A stretch of 64,000 nucleotides of DNA. Origin: an uncultured Bacteroidales bacterium. GTDB taxonomy: Bacteria; Bacteroidota; Bacteroidia; Bacteroidales; UBA932. The position numbers and the translations under genes were made by a program. Within the stretch, counting starts at the first letter, position 1. Every line of letters starts with the position of its first letter. The stretch is from positions 1-64,000 of the forward strand of contig CAJOHK010000004.1 in assembly GCA_905234285.1 (NCBI GenBank). The letters run 5' to 3'. A model generated the notes under the pieces. The model ran no database searches, was not told the DNA's origin, and saw nothing but the letters and a program-made list of their open reading frames with translations. Below, piece by piece: positions 30,430 to 38,453 of the stretch.

Positions 30430-31914
30430 TTAGCGCAGGGTAATTTTGTTGATGGTGACACCGCTGCCGCCCAATGCCAGTCCGTTCGCTTTAACCAACG
30501 CCACCTGATCGGCATCCAGCACGACACTCAGTACGTTTCGTCCGTCGGCATTGTGACCGCCACTCCCCAAACTGGTCCAGTCGCCAGAAGTTTTGGCATA
30601 AATGGCGATATCCCGCCAGCTATTGTCTACGGGGGCATTGTCATCATAATATACCGTAATAGCGGTACCGGCCTTCAGATTATCCCAGAAGCCGGCGGGG
30701 AAGGCATCCAGATTGGCGGCCCAGTTTCCGACATTGAGCGAGCCTTTCCAAACAATGCGTTCGGGTTTGTTCTGGATAAGAACGGCCTTGGTGACACGAA
30801 TGCGGTTTCCGCAGACGACAAAAAACTTTCGGCTGGGAAGGGCAGCCAGCAGTTCACTGGTGAGCGTCAAGTCCACATATTCCGTTTCTGCGGTAACGGA
30901 CACATTGCCTGCATCAATATCCGTCCAAGTCCAGGGATCATCCATCATCTGATAGGCTCTCTTGATGACCGAGGTCTCCGTACCCAGTTTATCCAGATAC
31001 AGCCGCAATACGGAACCGGCAGCCACCGTGCCAAAAATCTGGCAGTCCAGCGGGAGGACAAACTGTCCCCACCAGGGATCATCTTCAAAAAGAATCTCCT
31101 TGGAACCTTCCCAAACGGTCATGGGGAGCGTCCCGCCACAATTGATGGAAGGAAGATAGGTAACACTCATGGATGCGATGCTCAACGCAGGAGCCTGCAT
31201 CTTCACTTTTTCTTCACTGCCTGCCAGCAGCTGAATGGTAGCACCGGCCGTATAATCTCCCGAGGGAACCGGGATACAGAAAGTACGGCTAGTGGCCCCA
31301 CCCGCATCGAAGCTCACCGAAATGGATTTCTCGGCAGCAACGCTGGTTGCCGCTGTTGCAAGCGGAGTCGCAGGAAATGTAAACTGCCCGCAAACCTTCT
31401 CCCCCACCGTGGTGAAAACCAGTTTGTCGGCATCGGCGGGAATATTGTAAACCTCCAGCTTGAGGACAGATGTAAGCAGTTTGAAATAATCCCAGGAACC
31501 GCCCAGCCAGGCATACATCGGGGCTTTTATGCCATCCTCCGACCAGGTATAATCGCCGGGTAGGGTTACTTTCCAGCCCTCTTCATACTTGGGGTCGAGG
31601 GTAGCCGGATAGAAGCAGTTGGCCGTTGGCGTATTCAGCGTCACATCTTCATTGATGCTGAATGTTCCGGATGTGGTTCCGGCACCGCTGGCCAGTGTAA
31701 AGGTCTTGAATGCCCCTTCCAAAGACTGGACAGAGATAGCATCCCCCGCCGACCAAACCACTTTGACGGTCTCGGTGAGGTCGGTCTTGGTGTTCTGATT
31801 GTCAATACCGATGGTAATGACCGTCCCGGGCATATTGTCTTGCTTGGCGCCTTCTGTTTTAGCGCATGACACTACGACGGCAGCTGCCGCCATCCAATAA
31901 AACAACTTTTTCAT
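30430..31914 (-). CDS. Surface lipoprotein: fimbrillin-like N-terminus plus two repeat domains
   Basis: A 494-residue lipoprotein (VVSC, Cys17). Residues ~30-255 look like a fimbrillin-type domain (VKVVWSAGDAISVQS, FYPATL). Two ~110-residue beta-repeats follow at ~266-382 and ~385-494, each starting W-x-G and ending with a G-x4-I-x-K-hydrophobic strand. The same repeats occur three times in the protein at 41682-43592 and twice inside the GH26 at 33333-35507. A 50-aa peptide gene lies 3 bp upstream and a DUF4434 gene before that. I infer a cell-surface glycan-binding role; no enzyme motif is visible. Confidence 0.75.
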   Translation of the reverse strand: MKKLFYWMAAAAVVVSCAKTEGAKQDNMPGTVITIGIDNQNTKTDLTETVKVVWSAGDAISVQSLEGAFKTFTLASGAGTTSGTFSINEDVTLNTPTANCFYPATLDPKYEEGWKVTLPGDYTWSEDGIKAPMYAWLGGSWDYFKLLTSVLKLEVYNIPADADKLVFTTVGEKVCGQFTFPATPLATAATSVAAEKSISVSFDAGGATSRTFCIPVPSGDYTAGATIQLLAGSEEKVKMQAPALSIASMSVTYLPSINCGGTLPMTVWEGSKEILFEDDPWWGQFVLPLDCQIFGTVAAGSVLRLYLDKLGTETSVIKRAYQMMDDPWTWTDIDAGNVSVTAETEYVDLTLTSELLAALPSRKFFVVCGNRIRVTKAVLIQNKPERIVWKGSLNVGNWAANLDAFPAGFWDNLKAGTAITVYYDDNAPVDNSWRDIAIYAKTSGDWTSLGSGGHNADGRNVLSVVLDADQVALVKANGLALGGSGVTINKITLR

Positions 31915-31917
31915 ACG

Positions 31918-32070
31918 CTAAAACAATGAGGTCCATTCAAAATCCAAAAGATCTCCATTAGGGTCGGAGACTCCACCAAACTGCTCGGTCTCGGAACTTT
32001 GTAAAATGCGTCCCTGAAAGCCGATGATGATATGCTCCGACTGGGGAGCCATATACACTTTTTTATTCAT
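31918..32070 (-). CDS. 50-aa peptide of the duplicated cassette (copy A)
   Basis: A short frame starts MNKKVYMAPQSEHIIIGFQG, then has a LQSS-like segment, GG and an acidic C-terminus ending WTSLF. It begins 6 bp after the DUF4434 gene and ends 3 bp before the repeat lipoprotein. A similar peptide (43594-43728) holds the same place in the second cassette, sharing MN-K, VY, (A/S)P-S, G-(I/L)L-S and GG. It has no signal peptide. I recall comparable short proteins in Prevotella/Bacteroides genomes, all of unknown function. Confidence 0.6.
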   Translation of the reverse strand: MNKKVYMAPQSEHIIIGFQGRILQSSETEQFGGVSDPNGDLLDFEWTSLF

Positions 32071-32076
32071 AATCAT

Positions 32077-33336
32077 CTAAAAACTTACTTTCGAGGATTC
32101 ATTCCCTACAATATTGTAAGTAGTTATCTGGTAACTGTCCGAAGACTTGCCTTCGTAGTCAAAGAAGTAGTCCGGGAAACTGTCTTCCTGGGTTACCTGG
32201 AGCTTGACAAGCACTTTTCCGTTTTTGTAAAGGGCAAAGCCGTCTACGTCGGCTTTGGACACCATGCTCCAGCTGAGGGCCACTCCGGTACCTACTTCCT
32301 TGTTCACGGTATTCACTTTGCCGGGCGTTCCGGGGGTGGGCATGGAGCCGTCCCCGAGGTAGGCCTGGTAGGCGGTATGATAGGCGTCCCTTACCACGTA
32401 CGGGCTATAGTAATGGGTGTACGAGAAGCAGATGATCCGGCTCACGAAACTCTTCACCGCCTCCTGCTGCTGCACCATGCGCGTCATGGGCGCCGTGGCA
32501 AAATAGTCCTGAGCGCTCACGGTATACTGCTCAAAGAGCTCAATGTTGGCCCAGAACTGAAGGCCGTCCACTGTTTTGGCGGCGTCGGCCAGCTGGTAGA
32601 ACCAGGACTTCACCGTAGAAGTAGACAGCCCCTTGGCGCCCACGCAATCCTGGGGGGCGAACACGTCACCTTTCCTCAGGTGCAGCATGGGGAACAGTGA
32701 CTTCCAGAAATCCCGGTACTGGGCAGGCGTCCCATAGGCGGGATTCATGAAAGGGCTGAACAGCAGCGGCATGCCGCCGTCCAGGGCCGTTAATCCGTCC
32801 AGGGTGATGTTCCAGGCTTCGGCGAGCATCTGCTTACGGCTTCCCCAGTTCACGTTGTCCACTTCCCAGTCCCAGTACCACCCATAGAAACTGGAGGGAT
32901 ACTTGGAATGGAAACGGCGGTAGGCCTCCTGGGCGATGGTGATGCCGTCCTGCATGAAACCGTTCAGGCGCGAGGCAGAAAGGGAGGTATCCCACCAGTC
33001 GTCATGGGCGTTGCAGCCCACAAAAACCTTGATGCCGTGGGAAGCCGCCGTCTTGAGGCACTTTTCCAGGGACGCGTAGTCGGGGTCCTCGTCATCCTCC
33101 TTCACGGGCGAATAAATGAGATACGCCATGCCGGCATCTTTGAGCACATCCATTTCCTGGTTCCAGCGGGACTCGGTCCAGCCCTTTGCATACCAGTGCT
33201 GGAGAAAACTGCCCGAGACAGACTCGGTGACCACGACGGGGTCGGGGTCCGGATCCGGGGTGGGATCCGGAGTCCCCTTTCCGCCGCAGCCCCATGTCAC
33301 GAGGGGCAGAAGCATCCATATGAAAAGCTTTTTCAT
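32077..33336 (-). CDS. DUF4434 TIM-barrel lipoprotein with Fn3-like tail
   Basis: A 419-residue lipoprotein (WGC lipobox) with an Asp/Pro-rich linker (PDPTPDPDPDP). A barrel of the DUF4434 type (about 45-330) follows, with SFLQHW, MAYLIYSPV and the candidate catalytic Glu in FYGWYWDWEVDN. A Fn3-like domain (about 340-419, VALSWSMVSKADVDGFALYKNG) ends the protein. DUF4434 proteins resemble glycoside hydrolases but lack an assigned activity. The second DUF4434 copy in this locus is fused to a GH5 mannanase, which argues for action on the same glycan. Start and the next gene's stop overlap (ATGA, 33333-33336). Confidence 0.8.
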   Translation of the reverse strand: MKKLFIWMLLPLVTWGCGGKGTPDPTPDPDPDPVVVTESVSGSFLQHWYAKGWTESRWNQEMDVLKDAGMAYLIYSPVKEDDEDPDYASLEKCLKTAASHGIKVFVGCNAHDDWWDTSLSASRLNGFMQDGITIAQEAYRRFHSKYPSSFYGWYWDWEVDNVNWGSRKQMLAEAWNITLDGLTALDGGMPLLFSPFMNPAYGTPAQYRDFWKSLFPMLHLRKGDVFAPQDCVGAKGLSTSTVKSWFYQLADAAKTVDGLQFWANIELFEQYTVSAQDYFATAPMTRMVQQQEAVKSFVSRIICFSYTHYYSPYVVRDAYHTAYQAYLGDGSMPTPGTPGKVNTVNKEVGTGVALSWSMVSKADVDGFALYKNGKVLVKLQVTQEDSFPDYFFDYEGKSSDSYQITTYNIVGNESSKVSF

Positions 33337-35507
33337 TCTTCAGTTTCCTCAGGGACCTGGAGGTCATCCATGGTAATCACATAAGGAGAATTCATCCAGG
33401 AACGGAAGAGGGCATGGGTGTTGTAACCGCCCTCGTCTTCCATGAATTCACCATACCAGGGCATCCACCAGCTCCACACCGCGCCGTCTTCCAGGGCTTC
33501 GCCGACCGAGGGAATAGGACCGCACTCGCCCAGGGTAAGGACCTTGGTGTTGGAAATTGCCAGCAGCTTCTCCCAATTGGCAATGCCGGAGGTGTGATAC
33601 AGATCGGTCTCCCAAGCCTGGGGATACCAGTCGTAAGCAATGATATCCACATACTCGTCGCCGGGATACCAGGCGGCATCGTCCAGGCAGGAAGTCCATA
33701 CCCAAATGAGGTTGTGCACGCCGGCGCCGGTGAGATAATCGTACACGTACTTCCACAGGGCCACATATTCCTCGGCCGAGGCGTTGCCCCACCAGAACCA
33801 GCCGCCGGAAGCCTCGTGCAGCGGGCGCCAGAGGACGGGAATGTCTTCATCCTGCAGGAGTTTCAGGTAAGCAGCCAGTTTATCAAGGCCGGCCTTGGCA
33901 ATCTTGTTCTGCCAGGTGCCCGGGGTAACGGCATCCTTGGGATTGAAATCGTTCAGGTTGGAATTGAAAGAATAAACCACCTCTGCCGGCTCGGCGGGAT
34001 TGGCAATCTCCACCTTGGTGAGCGTGAAATGCTGGCCGCCGATGATCACGCCATTGGCCTTGAACTCGGCCAGCAGAACGGCATCCAGCGTGAGCGTGTA
34101 GGAACCGTCACCGCTTTCGATAACAAAGTAACCGTAATTGAATCCGGCTTCATCTACCATGGCGTCCCAGCCATGTTTTTTGAAAGCCATCTGGGCGTCT
34201 GCCTCGGCACCGGTATAGTAGCAGGTCATGGTGGAGCCTACCACGCAATCCTGGAAAGCAGCCATGGCCGCAGCGGCAACCGGGTCGGTGTACCAGTCCA
34301 CGTTGTCCTGGGTGAGGCAGAGGTAGCCGGCCCAGTCACCCATGGGAACCGGATCAAAGTCTATGGTTACGCCCGTATTCTCCTTGGGATAGGTAATGAC
34401 CACATAGGCGATGTGGTAGTCGTGACCGGATATAATGATGCCATTGGCCTTGATTTCGGCCAGGGATACGGCATCCAGAACCAGTTCATACATACCGCTG
34501 CCTTCTGCAATATCAAAGTAATCATATGTAGTGGTCTCGTCTTCCAGATTACCCCAGCTGTGATTCCGGAAACCCATCTGGGCACCGGCCGCAGCATCGG
34601 TATAGTGAATGGTAATGATGGAGCCCACATTGCATTGTTTGAAGGCAGCCATAGCTACTTGCGACTTGGCATCGGTATACCAGTCCACCATATCCTGGGT
34701 CAGGCTCAGGCTGTTGCTCCAGTTGCCCACATCCCAGTCTTCGGTGTCAATCGTTTCCTCGGCCATGCTGGAGTTGGGGTTGGAGGTGGGCACCAGCCAG
34801 TGCCAGCCGGCGGCCACGATACCGCCCATGCCGGCCCATTCCCTGACGGGCTTAATGTCGCCGTAGTCTATCCATGCGCCGGGGGCGCTGGAAGGAAGGT
34901 GAATGTAGTCAAACGCATTGATGGCCGGATACTTGCCCGAAATCTGGTGCAAAACCTCGGCATTGTCGTAATTCCAGTCCACCTCGGCCATGGCAGCCGA
35001 GAAAGTCTTGGTGCCGAAGTTCTCCTTCACCAGGCTATAAAGCGCCTGGGCCTCATCGGTGGCCTCCGGATCTACCGGAGCCTCGGCCAGCTCGAACAGC
35101 GCAGGATCGAAGTTGTTGCGGGTAAGTGTAGTGAACGTGAAAGCGAGGTCCTGGGCAAAGTTCTTGTCTCCGTCGTGCACCGAAGGGCTGGCCACTTTCA
35201 CCGTATAGGTGTTGCCGCCGCGAAGAGTTACGGGGATGTAGAGTTCTTTGTCCAGCACATATACGTCTTCGTCGTAATACACGCCGTTTACGCTTACCGT
35301 CACGTTGGGAGCCAGGGTAATGGCCTTGTCGTAGGTAATGACGATTTCATCCACCACATCGGCCGCCGTATCGTTATTCGCGGGGTAGGTGGAGACCACC
35401 TGCGGAGCCTTGGTAGGATCGGTAGTCTTGGGGGCAGCCTTCTCCTGCTCCTTGGTGCAGGAGAAGAGCGCCAGCGCGGCAAAAAGAAGGATATATATCT
35501 TTTTCAT
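33333..35507 (-). CDS. GH26 enzyme with two repeat domains inserted in the barrel
   Basis: A 724-residue lipoprotein (LFSC). Residues ~34-125 form a Big_5/SbsA-like Ig domain. The GH26 barrel starts at ~155 (TFSAAMAEVDWNYDN, GWHWLVP at ~235) but is broken after residue ~250. Two tandem ~115-residue beta-repeats follow (about 257-374 and 380-504, sharing LTQD-VDWYTD and AQM-F). The barrel resumes at ~512 (SFNSNLNDFNPKDAVTPGTW) with the acid/base Glu565 in WRPLHEASGGWFWWG and the nucleophile Glu661 in TLGECGP. Both catalytic residues are intact, so this should be an active surface mannanase with built-in binding domains. Confidence 0.88.
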   Translation of the reverse strand: MKKIYILLFAALALFSCTKEQEKAAPKTTDPTKAPQVVSTYPANNDTAADVVDEIVITYDKAITLAPNVTVSVNGVYYDEDVYVLDKELYIPVTLRGGNTYTVKVASPSVHDGDKNFAQDLAFTFTTLTRNNFDPALFELAEAPVDPEATDEAQALYSLVKENFGTKTFSAAMAEVDWNYDNAEVLHQISGKYPAINAFDYIHLPSSAPGAWIDYGDIKPVREWAGMGGIVAAGWHWLVPTSNPNSSMAEETIDTEDWDVGNWSNSLSLTQDMVDWYTDAKSQVAMAAFKQCNVGSIITIHYTDAAAGAQMGFRNHSWGNLEDETTTYDYFDIAEGSGMYELVLDAVSLAEIKANGIIISGHDYHIAYVVITYPKENTGVTIDFDPVPMGDWAGYLCLTQDNVDWYTDPVAAAAMAAFQDCVVGSTMTCYYTGAEADAQMAFKKHGWDAMVDEAGFNYGYFVIESGDGSYTLTLDAVLLAEFKANGVIIGGQHFTLTKVEIANPAEPAEVVYSFNSNLNDFNPKDAVTPGTWQNKIAKAGLDKLAAYLKLLQDEDIPVLWRPLHEASGGWFWWGNASAEEYVALWKYVYDYLTGAGVHNLIWVWTSCLDDAAWYPGDEYVDIIAYDWYPQAWETDLYHTSGIANWEKLLAISNTKVLTLGECGPIPSVGEALEDGAVWSWWMPWYGEFMEDEGGYNTHALFRSWMNSPYVITMDDLQVPEETEE

Positions 35508-35518
35508 CTTGCTCGGGA

Positions 35519-36712
35519 TTAATAGTTAGCAGGTTCGATGCGGAAGTTGGCCATGGCAAAGTCCACGGTCCAGTCTACAGGGGGCTGAACAGTCAGGCAG
35601 AAGTTCCAGTAGGCACCCTGTTCGGGCATCTCGGAGGCCACGGAAGAGAGCGGCCAGGAGAAGGTTACCCACTTTCCGCCGGTGTTGACGGCGCCGCCGC
35701 CCAAATCCAGGGAGACATTGTCCTTGGTGTTGAACTGCACCAGGATACCGGCCTCGGAATAAGCAGGAATGGGGAAGGAGTTGTTGGTCCATATCTCGCA
35801 CTTGAACACAAGGGATTCCATCTGGCTGTCCCAGTCGATGTCAAACGGGAAATTGCCGCCCATACCGCAGGAATACCAGGTCCAGGCCGGGATGGCCGTG
35901 TCGAAGTGGAAATAAGGATAGCCCAGATATTCGGCGGGATCGTCGGCGCGGGTACCGTCGGTGAGGAGGGCATCCCGCATGTCGCCACTCCAGAAGCCGA
36001 TGCCCGAGAAGTCGCCGAGGAACATGGCGTCCGTCTGGCGATAAGGGATATCCTTGGTCTGGGCGCCCAGGGTCACATCCTCCCAGTTGAAGGTGATGAT
36101 GCTGTTGTCGGGCGTTCCTTCGGGGATGACGATGCTCATGTAGCTCTCCGTGAGGGAATCAATCTGAACGGGCGTATCGCCGATGGTGATGGAAGCGGTG
36201 GCTCCATCCTCCCCGGCCTTGTACTTGTCAAAGCCGAACAGGTCAAAGAAGTCTCCGGATACCTGGACGCTGGTGCCCGGGAGGGCAAATTCGTTCTTCA
36301 GGCCCTTGAGGGAAAGCTGCGGAATAGAGACGGAGAAATCGACGCTGGTGCTGCCTTCGGAGGTGGTGTAGACCAGCTTGTTGCTCACCTCAGTGGGCAA
36401 AACGCGGGGAATGGGAATATAGCTGTTCTCATTCTCGCAGTAGCATTCGTCCAGGTTGGCGGCAATGCCGTTGAACGTGACCGACGTGGGATGGGCCAGG
36501 TTCTTACCGGTAATGCGGATGAGCTGGGCCAGGGAACCACCCTCCAGAGGCTGTTCCAGTTCTCCGTCGTAAATATCGTAAACGGCGCTTATCTGAGGGG
36601 CACCGCTGTTGACAAAACGGTCCGGCAGATCGGTCTTGTACGTAACCACTTTACTGCAGGAGAAAAGGGCCGGAAGCAGAAGCAGCGCAACAATATATCT
36701 TGATGTTTTCAT
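35519..36712 (-). CDS. Surface glycan-binding protein (SusE-position)
   Basis: A 397-residue lipoprotein (FSC lipobox) directly downstream of SusD. Two IPT/TIG-type Ig repeats are seen (about 40-125 with LIRITGKNL-TSVTFNG, and about 130-215 with PGTSVQVSGDFF). A C-terminal beta-sandwich follows with many aromatic residues (TWYSCGMGG, GKWVTFSWPL, AYWNFCLT). This matches the glycan-binding surface proteins (SGBP-B type) of Bacteroidales loci, which hold the polysaccharide at the cell surface for the SusCD importer. Confidence 0.85.
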   Translation of the reverse strand: MKTSRYIVALLLLPALFSCSKVVTYKTDLPDRFVNSGAPQISAVYDIYDGELEQPLEGGSLAQLIRITGKNLAHPTSVTFNGIAANLDECYCENENSYIPIPRVLPTEVSNKLVYTTSEGSTSVDFSVSIPQLSLKGLKNEFALPGTSVQVSGDFFDLFGFDKYKAGEDGATASITIGDTPVQIDSLTESYMSIVIPEGTPDNSIITFNWEDVTLGAQTKDIPYRQTDAMFLGDFSGIGFWSGDMRDALLTDGTRADDPAEYLGYPYFHFDTAIPAWTWYSCGMGGNFPFDIDWDSQMESLVFKCEIWTNNSFPIPAYSEAGILVQFNTKDNVSLDLGGGAVNTGGKWVTFSWPLSSVASEMPEQGAYWNFCLTVQPPVDWTVDFAMANFRIEPANY

Positions 36713-36736
36713 AAAGCAATAGCTGTTTGATGGTTA

Positions 36737-38440
36737 CTAATTCCAGCCGGGATTATTCTCAGTGATAGCCTCATTGGCATTGATTTCCTCCTGGGGAATG
36801 GGCATGAGAAGATTCCGCGCCGAGCGCTCCTTGTTAATACCGGAGTCATCGTACATGACGGCATTCATCGCATCGATGTAAATGCCCCAGCGGATGAGGT
36901 CCCAACGGCGGTCGGCCTCGCAGGCAAACTCCTTGGCACGCTCCTCGATGATGGCGCTGCGCATGGCATCCTTGCCGGGATAGGTTTCCATCTGATTGGC
37001 ATTGGAACGCTTGCGGATGAGGTTGAGATAGGTCATGGCGTCCTTCTGCTCGCCCAGTTCATTCTGGGCTTCGGCGTACAGGAGAAGCACGTCGGCATAG
37101 CGCAGGAAAGGCCAGGCCGAGTCGGCGTAGTTGGACGAGTTGTCGGTAACGTCGCTGTACTTGGTGGTAAAGGCCAGGCACTGGGAGTCGGTGGCATACT
37201 GGTAGGTATTGCCGTCGGCAAGGGTGGCATAGTACTCTTTCAGGCTCTCCGGATAATAGAAATAGCCGTTGTACTCCACCTGGTAATAATACTGCCACTG
37301 GTGACGCACGCCCTTGGTAATCCGGTAGTCATCCTGGTCAAAGAGGCGATACCAGTTGTAGGAGCAGCCCACCCAGCCGCCGCTCTGGAGCGTGGTGCTG
37401 GAAGCCGAAGCGCTGTAGCCGGCATAATAGGTATGGACATGGGTGCAATAGGTGGTTTCGCCGTTCAGGGACTGCACGCTGAAAAGGAACTCGGAAGCAT
37501 CGCGGTTGGAGGCTTTCCACAGATCGTCATAGGCCGACAGTTCAATGGTGCCGAACTCGCCGTCGATCACTTTCTTGGCCCATTCGGCCGCCTTTTTATA
37601 CAGGGCGTCGGAATCCATGCTCTCATAACCGGCCACGGCATTCTTGTAGAAGATATGGGTGGTGAGCGGGTTATACTTGTACACCTCTGCACCGTCTTCG
37701 GTAACGGTATAATAGGCGCTGACGCCATTACCCGAACGCACGGTCACGGGCGTATTCTCCGGCTTGGCCGCAGCCGCCATGGTGGCATACACCTTGGCCA
37801 GCAGGCCGGCGGCACTGGCTGCGCTTACATGACCGGCTTTATAACGGGAATCGCTGCGGGAATACATAAGCGTAGCAGCCTGTTCCAGCAAGTCGATAAT
37901 CTTTCCATAGACGGTCTCCACATCCAGGCGGGGATTGGAATAAGCGCCGCCGTCCAGCACATCTTTCTCAATGAAAGGGATGGGCCCGAAGGCGCGCACC
38001 ATGATAAAGTATGAGAAGGCTTCCTGGAAATAGAGTTCGCCCAGGGCGTTTTTCTTGTAATCCTCATCTACCTGGGTCATGGCCGAGATAATCCGGATGG
38101 CCTGGTTGGCATCCACAATCAGGTTATAGGGGCCTTTCCAGAGCTTGCCCACCATTTCTTCGTCCTGGAAGTTGCCGGCGCCCATCTTGCTCATGAGCCA
38201 GTCCGGTCCGGAGATATAGTCGGAATCCAGTTCCAAAACAAAGGGGAAATGGCTCCAGCGGAACATGTCGTCCAGCCAGTTGCTGTAAACGCCGGTCACC
38301 AGCACGTCCACTCCGGATTCGGAATCTTCGATGCTGTCGGGGCCGATGAAGGAATCAGGTTTCTCTTCCAGCCATTTGTCGCAGGAGAGAGTTCCCAGGC
38401 TCAGTGCCAACAGAAGAATAAATGCAATATATTTTTTCAT
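36737..38440 (-). CDS. SusD/RagB-family glycan-binding lipoprotein
   Basis: A 567-residue SusD homologue with a lipobox (TLSC). It has the N-terminal SusD region (YSNWLDDMFRWSHFPF, EAFSYFIMVRAFGPIPFIE) and the C-terminal RagB signature (RYADVLLLYAEAQNELG, IIEERAKEFACEADRRWDLIRWG, PIPQEEINANEAITENNPGW). It forms the lid of the SusC transporter. It lies 13 bp downstream of susC. Confidence 0.95.
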   Translation of the reverse strand: MKKYIAFILLLALSLGTLSCDKWLEEKPDSFIGPDSIEDSESGVDVLVTGVYSNWLDDMFRWSHFPFVLELDSDYISGPDWLMSKMGAGNFQDEEMVGKLWKGPYNLIVDANQAIRIISAMTQVDEDYKKNALGELYFQEAFSYFIMVRAFGPIPFIEKDVLDGGAYSNPRLDVETVYGKIIDLLEQAATLMYSRSDSRYKAGHVSAASAAGLLAKVYATMAAAAKPENTPVTVRSGNGVSAYYTVTEDGAEVYKYNPLTTHIFYKNAVAGYESMDSDALYKKAAEWAKKVIDGEFGTIELSAYDDLWKASNRDASEFLFSVQSLNGETTYCTHVHTYYAGYSASASSTTLQSGGWVGCSYNWYRLFDQDDYRITKGVRHQWQYYYQVEYNGYFYYPESLKEYYATLADGNTYQYATDSQCLAFTTKYSDVTDNSSNYADSAWPFLRYADVLLLYAEAQNELGEQKDAMTYLNLIRKRSNANQMETYPGKDAMRSAIIEERAKEFACEADRRWDLIRWGIYIDAMNAVMYDDSGINKERSARNLLMPIPQEEINANEAITENNPGWN

Positions 38441-38453
38441 GGCTCGTCAGGTA

